Of a DNA stretch of 64,000 nt, positions 56,556-64,000 are shown piece by piece (the first letter of the stretch is position 1; each line of letters begins with the position of its first letter). The position numbers and the translations under genes were made by a program. Origin of the DNA: Lonicera japonica. Taxonomy: Eukaryota; Streptophyta; Magnoliopsida; Dipsacales; Caprifoliaceae. The notes under the pieces are model-generated. The model saw nothing but the letters and a program-made list of their open reading frames with translations. It had not been told where the DNA came from and did not search any database. The DNA is taken from contig JAKCWG010000783.1 in assembly GCA_021464415.1 (NCBI GenBank), positions 112,563 to 176,562 on the forward strand, read 5' to 3'.

Positions 56556-58399
56556 TGATAAACGCATAATTTTGTAGTTACTAATGCCATTTTGATTGTT
56601 ATTATCGAGTTTATCTTAGCCTAGTTTAAATAAATTAATCCACTTCTTGTGCACACACTCAAAATATCAAGAATTGCTTTAACATGGCTCAAAGTAGCAT
56701 TTTCTAGTGTCTTGATTATGCCCATAGATTTTGGAAGCAAGTTGGAGAACTTTGGGAAGTGTACAAGAGAGATAGAAGCCAAAAGAGAAGAATAAAGTCT
56801 CCCGAAGCAATCCTCTGATCAATCAGAGGACACCTTTTAGTGCAAAATATCCCCTCTGATCGATCAGAGCACCCTCTAATCGATCAGAGACCTCCCAGAA
56901 TGCACAGTACAGCCCCCAAAAGCAGCTTTTCTCCCCTTTTGATGCATTGAAACTCACCATAAAGGTTGGACTTTCTATTTCTAGATAGGATGAGGTGTTT
57001 TTCCTTTGGATCTTTAGAAAAGTGTACTAGAATACCCATTTTTGGGCATTGCTCTCCCATTATTTGATTGCTCTTTGTCTCTCATGTAAAGTATGTAATT
57101 TTCTAGATATAGATTCAAGTAATATTAGAAATTTTCCTGCACTTTCTCTATCTATCACACTTGTAAGAAATCTAGAGAGAGAAATTCTTGAGAGAAATGG
57201 AAATCACTTTAATGGTTTTTGTTCATACAACTATCATGGAGTAGTTTCATTGCTAAGGCTAGAAGATGAAGTTTGCATTGCATTAATTATGTAAGTTTGT
57301 TTCTCATTCCATTGTTAGTATTGTTAAATACTTGTTGAATCCTTCATCTTCACCATTCAATCAACCATTCATAAGCTAGTAAGATAATTCTCATAAGGTG
57401 ATTTGACTTTGTATGCCTTGTATACATAGATCTCAAGCATTAATGAGGAGATGATGCACTTGTGTATTTCTTATTAGCCTATGTCCATTCCTTCTATGAT
57501 TGAGATACTTTCCATTGCCAAGCATGTTTAGTCTTTGAATATTCATAGAAATACCATAAATTTGAGATTCTAATCCTTGAATGCTTTAATGATATGTTGA
57601 GTGCTTTCTACACTATATGTGATTTTGAGACTCAATATTTTCTTAGTTAGAGTGTTGCCAAGGAGGATCTCTTAAGTTTATGCCATAATCAACTCCACTA
57701 ATCACCTTAAGGATTCAATTTGTATTTATCAAATGTGTCTAAACCGAATGATTTAATCTCCACCTAGACCTCCCAATCTTAGACAAATGAAATGTTATGA
57801 TTTATTGAGCTAAACTTTTTAGTTGGCCATTTTCATAATCAAGTCAATTGCCTAGGGAAAACTAACAATGAATTCTCAATGCCTAGTTTAATTTTATGCC
57901 TTTTCTTTTAGTGTATCTCAAGTTTGTATCTTGGTTGGACATTATATGGGAATGGGTTGCACTTGCTTCACACCCTTTGTTACAAGATAAAAATGAGAGA
58001 TATATTTGTGTTGAGTTTTACTTACACACTTTCTTTATATGGCATTTATATGGGAATGGGTTGCTCTTGCTTCACACCCTTTTGCTTAAAAAAGTGTAAG
58101 GTACTCAACACTTAGGAATTGCATTGAGAATTTTGAAGGAGATTAATTTTACATAATATTGCAAAGCAAATGAATTCTATAATGCCTTAGCCTTTTCTTA
58201 TCAATTGATACGTCACTTTAATTTTTATTGCAAGAGTTGAAAATCAACAATTAAAATCAACCAATCAAATTCTCTTGAACAAAGCCTTGGACTCGTAATC
58301 ACCACATCGTCTTTCCGACTATCCTTGTGGTTCGACACTTGGAATTACCAAGTATTATAACTTGACGACCTAAGCGCGGAAGTATTTTCGGGCGCGTCA
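56556..58399 (+). repeat. 5' LTR of the plus-strand Athila-like element
   Basis: 1,844 bp. The first bases TGATAAACGCATAAT and the text TTGTGGTTCGACACT near the end match, inverted, the LTRs at 24833, 44070 and 59540, so all belong to one broad family. The middle is strongly diverged. It contains a palindrome cluster at 56812-56890 and imperfectly repeated TGGGAATGGGTTGC.CTTGCTTCACACCC (57947 and 58052). Confidence 0.85.
56812..56890. repeat. Palindrome cluster in the plus-strand Athila-like LTR
   Basis: Three copies of CTCTGATCGATCAGAG or near variants. The TGATCGATCA core is the same as in the other LTRs but the outer arms differ (CTC...GAG instead of CA...TG). Confidence 0.9.
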
Positions 58400-58405
58400 A
58401 GTTTT

Positions 58406-58423
58406 TGGCGCCGTTGCCGGGGA
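58406..58423 (+). other. Athila-type primer-binding site
   Basis: TGGCGCCGTTGCCGGGGA lies six bases after the LTR end; it is the characteristic primer-binding site of Athila/Tat gypsy elements (tRNA-Asp-type). Confidence 0.9.
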
Positions 58424-58564
58424 TACGGCGAAAGACGGATTATGGGTTTTGTACAAAAATCCGCTTTGTAAGTATATCTTCTCCTTTTGTGAATAAGTTT
58501 TTCTTGCTTATTATTTTCTTCTTTTATAGGTGGCAATTTTCTTTAAGATCACCTTCCCGGGCTT

Positions 58565-59539
58565 ATGCTCGGGGACTTGTACATTGATTTTTGCATAAGT
58601 TCACCAAGAGGTGAACCACCACCAAGGCATCCTTCTCCTTCACCCACTCCATCCAAGATGGATAACGAAGACAATGAGTCAAATGCCGGAGAGAACAATA
58701 ATCACAATCGTTCGGTCCGCACCATGCGAGATTATCTTCAACCTCCTAGAGGCACTTCAAACTCTTGCATTGTCATTCCTGCGGGTCAAGCCAGAACATT
58801 TACTCTCAAACCGGGCATGTTACAACATATACCATCATTTGATGGTATGGATTCCGAAAACCCTTACTTGCATTTAAAAGATTTTGAGGAAGTTTGCTCT
58901 ACTTTTAGAGAAGCTAACACAAATGAGGAAGTAATGAGGTTAAAACCTTTTCCATTTTTTTTAAAGGACAAAGGCAAAATGTGGCTCAATTCTCTACGTC
59001 CCAATTCCATTCGAACTTGGCAAGAATTGCAAACTGAATTTTTAAAGAAATTCTTTCCCGTTTATTGAACCAATGCTTCGAGAAGACAAATTTCAAATTT
59101 TTCTCTTAAAGAAAATGAAAGTTTTTACAAGTGTTGGGAAAGATATAAAGAACTTTTGAATTCTTGCCCCCATCATGGACATGAGACATGGAGTACTGTG
59201 AGCTATTATTACGAATCACTCACTCCTGCCATGCGCACGTTTGTGGAAACGATGTGTAATGGAAATTTTTTGAGCAAAAGTCCGGAAGAAGCTTTGTTGT
59301 ACTTTAATGAAATAGCCGAAGGTGCCCAAAATTAGAACACCTACACGGATGAGGTTAAGGGTAAAGTTTCCGAGAGAGGGGGTTTGTACCAATTGTCAAA
59401 AGGTGATGACATTGAGTTAAAATTTATTCAATTGTCAAAGAAAGTCGAAGCCATGGAGTCTAGTAAAATGAGAGAAGGTAGTGTAGGTATTAGCACCGTT
59501 TGTGTCATTTGTGAGAAGGTGGGACATTCCACGGAGTAG
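58565..59539 (+). pseudogene. Athila-like gag with two nonsense codons
   Basis: The frame from 58565 (a more likely start is the ATG at 58659, MDNEDNE) gives an Athila-type gag: LQPPRGTSNSCIV, GMDSENPYLHLKDFEEVC, FPFFLKDKGKMWLNSLRP, then the Retrotrans_gag core TWQELQTEFLKKFF. TGA at 59066-59068 and TAG at 59333-59335 are in frame; the same frame otherwise stays open to 59536 and reaches CVICEKVGHSTE, the first three ligands of a C-x2-C-x4-H-x4-C zinc knuckle. The fourth ligand is cut off by the insertion. Both stops look like C-to-T type changes (CGA and TGG origins). Confidence 0.85.
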
Positions 59540-61247
59540 TGACGCCGCTTAAATAACGCGTTGCGATAGAGCCCAAGTGCAGGCACGTCAAGTTGTAATA
59601 TAGTCTCGGAAGTCCGAGTGTCGAACCACAGGGATAAGTGAAGAGGAATGGAATGGATTACGGATTAAGTGATTTTCTGGTTTCTGTGAGTTGGTTTGTT
59701 GTAGAACAACGTAAATGTAAAACAGATGCGAAAATAAATAAGAAAGCACTAAGGTAGGTGGAGATTAGTTACGATTTAAGAAACGGTGATCATTAGCTCA
59801 TACTAAGATTAGAACACAAGGATTCTCGAGAAATGGGGAATGTTGGTGTATCTCTCAATAGCAGAGGGTGCGACGCTAGGCGACTCATTCCCGAATTGAA
59901 GCTATATCAAGAGAGATACAAACGACATACCACCAAAGACGAGGTTATCATTCCTACCTCTTAGCTACGGGTGTGAAGCAAGGCAACCCATTCCCGATGA
60001 AGCTAATCCGAGATGGATATGACGAACTCATCATAAAAAGATTTAACATCAAGCAAGTGTGGTAATCTCATGATTTAAAGAATGAAAATTATAAAGTGAA
60101 TCCTAACAATGAAACGGAATAAAGTTTATGGGATAAATTAGTCAACTCATCATTTATCACATATGGTAGAAAATAAAGAGTCTAAGTATCACATAAAGTG
60201 TAAGAAGCACTCAATATATCAATAAATGAATCAAAGATAAGCTAAACAAATTTAAAATCCATCTATGGAGTTTTAAGAACTATTCATAATTTCTATGAAG
60301 AGGGAAAAACTCCATGGATGGGGGAAAGGGACTACAAGCTTTTTAGAACCATATAAATATGTTGTATGTTCATTAACAACCAAGCACTAAATATACAAGG
60401 CATATAAAGTCTTAATATTATGAATATACCTAGAAAGCTTGCAACAATGGAGGAAATGAAGAAGAAAAGGATTTACAACTATTTCTCAAACTTTAAACAT
60501 GGATTGAGCCATAAATCACCGAATATTATATCGCGGTTCACCTCCGTAACCTTAGTAAAAGACTACTCCATAATACTCGAAACAAGAATTATAGAAGAAG
60601 CATTCATTTCTTAAAATCAAAGTAAACTTACAAGAAGAAGAAGAAATTACAAGGTTTTAGCTCCCACTTCTCTCTAGAACTTGTACAAAAACTTAGATGT
60701 CTTAGCCTAGAAGCTAAGAAAAATAACATATACTAAAATATTGCAAAATATCTAACTAAATATCTAAAATAACTTGAACCACTAAAATAGCCCATTTTGG
60801 GTGTGAAATGGCCAAGTTGCCAGGGCCATGATCGATCATGGTTATGCCCATGATCGATCATGGAAGTGCTCTGCCAGAAAATTTTGGTTCCATGATCAAT
60901 CATGGTTATGCCCATGATCGATCATGGACATGCCTATGATCGATCATGGTTATGCCCATGATCGATCATGGTTATACCCATGATCAATCATGGTTCTGGA
61001 ATTTCTTCACTCAGCACTTTGCAAGCCTCCAAGCCTGCTCTTGATCACTTCATGCAATGCCATTGTATCCCAATCCTACAAACACATGGAATACTACAAA
61101 ATACACACCAATTTGGGCCATGTTAGATACAACACTCGCTAAGGTACTAATCTCGAGATAAGCGGACAACTGGGCAGAGTTAAAGCAACAAACGCGTCAA
61201 GCGACTCCTGGAAAGAGCTTAAACATGACAATATTATGCGTTTATCA
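59540..61247 (-). repeat. 3' LTR of the minus-strand Athila-like element
   Basis: 1,708 bp, TGACGCCGCTTAAATAACGC...GCGTTTATCA, very similar to the solo LTRs at 24833 and 44070, including CAAGTGCAGGCACGTCAAG and the palindrome cluster. Confidence 0.95.
60826..60992. repeat. Palindrome cluster in Athila-type LTR copy 3
   Basis: Seven copies of CATGATC(G/A)ATCATGG, two with the G-to-A variant, separated mostly by TTATGCC. This is an expansion relative to four and three copies in the solo LTRs. Confidence 0.9.
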
Positions 61248-61260
61248 ACTCCCCTCAACT
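61248..61260 (-). other. Polypurine tract next to the 3' LTR
   Basis: Minus-strand AGTTGAGGGGAGT abuts the LTR start TGATAAACGC. Confidence 0.85.
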
Positions 61261-62592
61261 TATCTCTTGCTAGTCCCTTAGCAAGACAAAAATTATAATA
61301 ATTACAAAAGCACTACGGTATACAAAAAGTTGTTAACTTCTAAGTTCCCAAAGAAGACGAGTTGTATCTCGTGAAGGTTTTCAGAAATGATACCTACAAA
61401 CATTAAAAGTTTGATCATGATGAATGATGAGAATGAAGATTCAAGTTTCAATTTGATAAGCAAGAGGCATTACTATCAATTTTTCCAGAATGATGGATTT
61501 TTGAATGATCATCTAATTCGCCTATCGCCTTTAGAACACAATCCCATATTCTCCAATGCTCAAATACCAGACTTCGATTCAAACAATTCGATATAAACAC
61601 AAAGAGTCATAATCATTCAAGAAGGAAGAGAGAACTTTTTCAAAAACAAGAGCTCCATGATTTGTCAATTCTAAGCACTTTCTTTATCTTTTCTTGGAAA
61701 TTTTTGCTAAATTAAATCAGGGTGGTTTTCGTCTCTATGGGGGGCAGCGGTCTCACTTATGAAATTTTTCAAAATTCTGCTCATTCATTGGAGCTTAAAG
61801 GAAGCTATTCACCCTTTCCCATATGGCAACCTATACCTATCCATAATATTAGACAAAGAGACTTAAGATTTAGTCAAGTGAAGCTTTAAGTCAATATTAG
61901 GATAAAAGTCATCCAAGTTATCAAAGTGCTATGCTTTTGTCCTCTCATTGGAGGATCTTTTCGAAAGAGCTTCCATTATTTTTGGACAAAAATTTCTCTT
62001 CTCTCAATGAAAATAGATCTAGGTGTTATTACCGAATTGAAAACAACCGAAGCAATCTAGCATGTGGAGCATGAGAATATAACGGGATATGAGACTAAGT
62101 GGAGCAAGGCAATTTAGATTATCATTCAAATTCCTATCTAGATCAAAGAATTCATGCCAAAAGCTAATGAAACAATAATCTTCATCGAACAAAATATCAA
62201 TCAATCATCAATTTTCAAACTTCTAAAAAAAATTGAACAAATCTCTTCTACTCATGGGAATGACTGATAGCAAGCCAAACAAAATAAACACAAAATAACG
62301 TACCCCCCTCCACTTGAAACACACATTGTCCTCAATGTAAAGATAACAACAACAACGCACGGAAGGGCTACAATGGCTTTGCTCTCCATGAGACAAAAAT
62401 AAGAGATAAACAAAAACTATTCACAAAACGGGTTAGAATTAGAATTCAAAAGCAAAAACTATAATATTCAATCATTAAAACCAAGTTCTAGAGTTAACAT
62501 CAAGTCTCAATTCTAATACAACCCAAAAGAAATAAAATAAAACTAAGCATAAATATAGGTACTTAAAGAGTTTTCAGGCTATCACATCATCA
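61261..62592 (-). other. Non-coding 3' region of the Athila-like element
   Basis: No ORF of note. At 62300-62340 the minus strand reads CATTGAGGACAATGTGTG...CAAGTGGAGGGGGG, which corresponds to the conserved box and secondary purine tract known downstream of the env-like gene in Athila/Tat elements. Confidence 0.7.
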
Positions 62593-63786
62593 TCACATAT
62601 CAGAAGGTGGGGGTGGTGGAAAACGACCATACAACGCCTCGAACTGCTGGCGTATGAACTCCTGCTGAGTCGTCATCTGAGCTGCAACTCGTGCCTCGAC
62701 CTGAGCTGCAATATCTGCCTCCAAACGGTCCTGACGCAATACCATAATCTCTACCCTCTCGTTGACGCTAGCAAACCCGGTCTGCATCAAAGCAGTCATC
62801 TGCTCAAATTGCTCTCTAATGAACTCCCTATTGTCATCCACAGGCCCAGAGCTTGCCCTTCTTCTACGCCTTGACTGACCCGGAACATCCGCTCCTGCTT
62901 CCTCTGCCCCTTCTTCTTCGCTATCCCCCTGTTGTGGTGCGGCTGTGGAAGAACTTGGCCTATTTCTCAGTTGTCCGGCGGCTCTAGCCTGGGTGGACCT
63001 GTTTATCGGGGCCCGCTGTATCTTTCTGACATCGGTGTCCCTTTCTTGGACACCCGCCTCCAAACAAATGCGGGTCAGAAGCACACCAAATTTTATCGTT
63101 TCGTTATGGGCTACCATGTCATAGACTTTCATGATTTTTCGCATTATGTAGCGAACCAAACAACACGGCCTATTGCGAGCAATTACATATAGAACATAGG
63201 CATGATAGGTGTACAAATGTTGAATGTGCGAGGTGGGATCTAACGCATTGGCTACAACAAGCCACAGGGTCCTGAATTGTGGTGCTAAATTGTTCCTATC
63301 GAATTGCGTGCCAATCCAAGTCATTGGACGACCGGCTAAGAACGTAGCCAACTCGTCATCAGTGGGGTATAAAATACGGGCTGAATGAGGGAGGTCATAG
63401 CTGCCATCCGGCAATGCCGGAATCCCCGTGACTCTACTAACAACCTCGAGGTTGAAAGGAACAGTTCTCCCACGTACGTGGGCAACATAGGCATAAGCAG
63501 CATTGGGCACACGCACCAAACTTGCTACAAATTCACGACATAGAGTGAGATTACATTGATTACCTGGTTGTCGCAAATATTGAACCCACCCCTCGTGTCT
63601 TTCGAATGTTCCCATTTGAGGGAAATCGTCCAAGGCACCAATAATCACAGGCCTCTCGATCATCACAGCCCGGTTCCTGAAAGCGTAATTCCACCAATCG
63701 TACTCCTGACGGCTACGGAACCCGCGGTACCCACCCCTCGCGGCTTGAAGCTCTTCTGGCTTGTTAACTGGAGTAATGGCAGCCAT
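62593..63786 (-). CDS. Intact Athila-type env-like / plant transposon ORF (397 residues)
   Basis: The frame opens with MAAITPVNKPEELQ and has no stop. Residues about 20-250 (FRSRQEYDWWNY..., FERHEGWVQYL, CREFVASL, VPFNLEVVSRVTGIPALP, LYTYHAYVLYVIARN) match the domain found in Athila env-like ORFs and annotated as putative plant transposon protein. Residues about 300-315 are a basic RRRRRA stretch, possibly a nuclear signal; then comes a coiled-coil-like tail (REFIREQFEQM, VEARVAAQM) and a Pro-rich end. No clear signal peptide or transmembrane helix is seen, so a true envelope role is doubtful. It lies about 1.35 kb before the 3' LTR, where env-like genes sit in this lineage. The leader is pyrimidine-rich on the coding strand. 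Confidence 0.8.
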   Translation of the reverse strand: MAAITPVNKPEELQAARGGYRGFRSRQEYDWWNYAFRNRAVMIERPVIIGALDDFPQMGTFERHEGWVQYLRQPGNQCNLTLCREFVASLVRVPNAAYAYVAHVRGRTVPFNLEVVSRVTGIPALPDGSYDLPHSARILYPTDDELATFLAGRPMTWIGTQFDRNNLAPQFRTLWLVVANALDPTSHIQHLYTYHAYVLYVIARNRPCCLVRYIMRKIMKVYDMVAHNETIKFGVLLTRICLEAGVQERDTDVRKIQRAPINRSTQARAAGQLRNRPSSSTAAPQQGDSEEEGAEEAGADVPGQSRRRRRASSGPVDDNREFIREQFEQMTALMQTGFASVNERVEIMVLRQDRLEADIAAQVEARVAAQMTTQQEFIRQQFEALYGRFPPPPPSDM

Positions 63787-64000
63787 TGATGTGGGGAGAG
63801 GGGAGAAATAGAGAGAAATTTCAAAATTTTGGGGAGTAGGGCTCGAAATTGGGGGTTTGGGGTTTTAGAGAGAGAAAGAGGTGTTGATGGTAGATGGGTT
63901 TGGAGTTTGGGGGTGAAATTGAGAGTTTATGGAGGTGGAAAGGCTAGGGGAGGGTTTGATATGATGATTGTTGAAGGTTTGAAGAAGGGAGATGGAGAGA
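63787..64000 (-). promoter_or_regulatory. Pyrimidine-rich leader of the env-like ORF
   Basis: On the coding strand the 214 bases before the ATG are C/T-rich (runs such as CCCCAAACCCCC, TTTCTCTCTCTA, CTCCCCTCTCCCC). This resembles an untranslated leader or a splice-acceptor region for a subgenomic mRNA; no TATA box is evident within the window. Confidence 0.4.

Larger units (their letters stand above)
56556..59539 (+). mobile_element. Athila-like Ty3/gypsy element (plus strand), 5' part
   Basis: 5' LTR 56556-58399 (TGATAAACGC...GGGCGCGTCA), primer-binding site TGGCGCCGTTGCCGGGGA (58406-58423), then gag from 58565. The element is cut at 59539, inside the gag zinc knuckle, by a minus-strand relative. 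Athila/Tat elements share this tRNA-Asp-type primer-binding site and this gag. The rest is outside the window. Confidence 0.9.
59540..64000 (-). mobile_element. Athila-like Ty3/gypsy element (minus strand), 3' part
   Basis: LTR 59540-61247 is followed by a polypurine tract (minus-strand AGTTGAGGGGAGT), a long 3' untranslated region, a second purine tract and an intact ORF (63786-62593) in the env-like position. The element continues beyond the window, so its 5' LTR and target duplication (expected AGTAG, 59535-59539) cannot be seen. It inserted into the gag gene of a plus-strand relative. Confidence 0.9.

Noticed and set aside
58345..58536. Minus-strand ORF across the Athila primer-binding site
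   Set aside because: It spans an LTR end and primer-binding site on the opposite strand; no protein similarity is visible.
62932..63789. Plus-strand ORFs opposite the env-like ORF
   Set aside because: Shadows of the longer minus-strand frame, which has recognisable family motifs.

Overview
The window is nuclear DNA from a flowering plant, most likely a eudicot. It is AT-rich and has GT-AG introns, a plant LRR receptor kinase, a plant matrix metalloproteinase (matrixin), and nested Ty1/copia, Ty3/gypsy (Athila-like), hAT, MULE, MITE, Helitron and TRIM (Cassandra) elements. I could not name the species. No tRNA, functional rRNA, operon or organellar gene was seen. Most of the window is transposable-element (TE) sequence; few host genes can be supported.

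Layout. 1-6938: 5' part of a minus-strand copia element (LTR 6222-6938), split by a 3.55-kb probable solo LTR (2231-5779). 6945-9400: a three-unit repeat, a Harbinger-like MITE, a CT microsatellite and a processed pseudogene of a glycine-rich RNA-binding protein. 9400-17060: AT-rich DNA with several degenerate copies of a duplicated block that carries broken exon 1 copies of a small secreted-peptide gene; one copy holds a 543-bp solo LTR whose empty site survives in its paralogue. 17074-20498: an LRR receptor-like kinase of the MIK2-like type, damaged by two pairs of compensating frameshifts. 20.5-27.5 kb: intergenic DNA, possible Helitron ends and an Athila-type solo LTR (24833-26521). 27568-31320: a decayed hAT element with transposase remnants.

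33.3-47.4 kb: a tandem duplication. Unit 1 carries an apparently intact two-exon gene (35473-36373) for a 62-residue secreted four-cysteine peptide. Unit 2 keeps exon 1 (38835) but has lost exon 2, apparently by deletion between short direct repeats. Its intron holds a MULE (39284-40641, 9-bp target duplication) with a twelve-unit array of palindromic hairpins. Downstream of it lies a copia element (40939-47234) that is itself split by an Athila-type solo LTR (44070-45719). 47476-48235: a complete Cassandra TRIM with 5S-rRNA-derived LTRs. 51153-51998: a matrixin gene on the minus strand with an altered zinc motif and no recognisable propeptide. 54510-56115: a probable Helitron. 56134-64000: a nest in which a copia element is invaded by a plus-strand Athila-like element (LTR, primer-binding site, gag), whose gag zinc knuckle is invaded by a minus-strand relative (LTR, polypurine tracts, intact env-like ORF of 397 residues) that runs off the window.

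How it fits together. The host part looks like a birth-and-death cluster in which a secreted cysteine-rich peptide family and a MIK2-like receptor kinase share duplicated flanking DNA. MIK2 of Arabidopsis perceives secreted peptides, so a ligand-receptor link is an attractive but untested idea. Target-site duplications order the insertions: the tandem duplication came first, then MULE and copia insertions into unit 2, then the solo LTR within copia.
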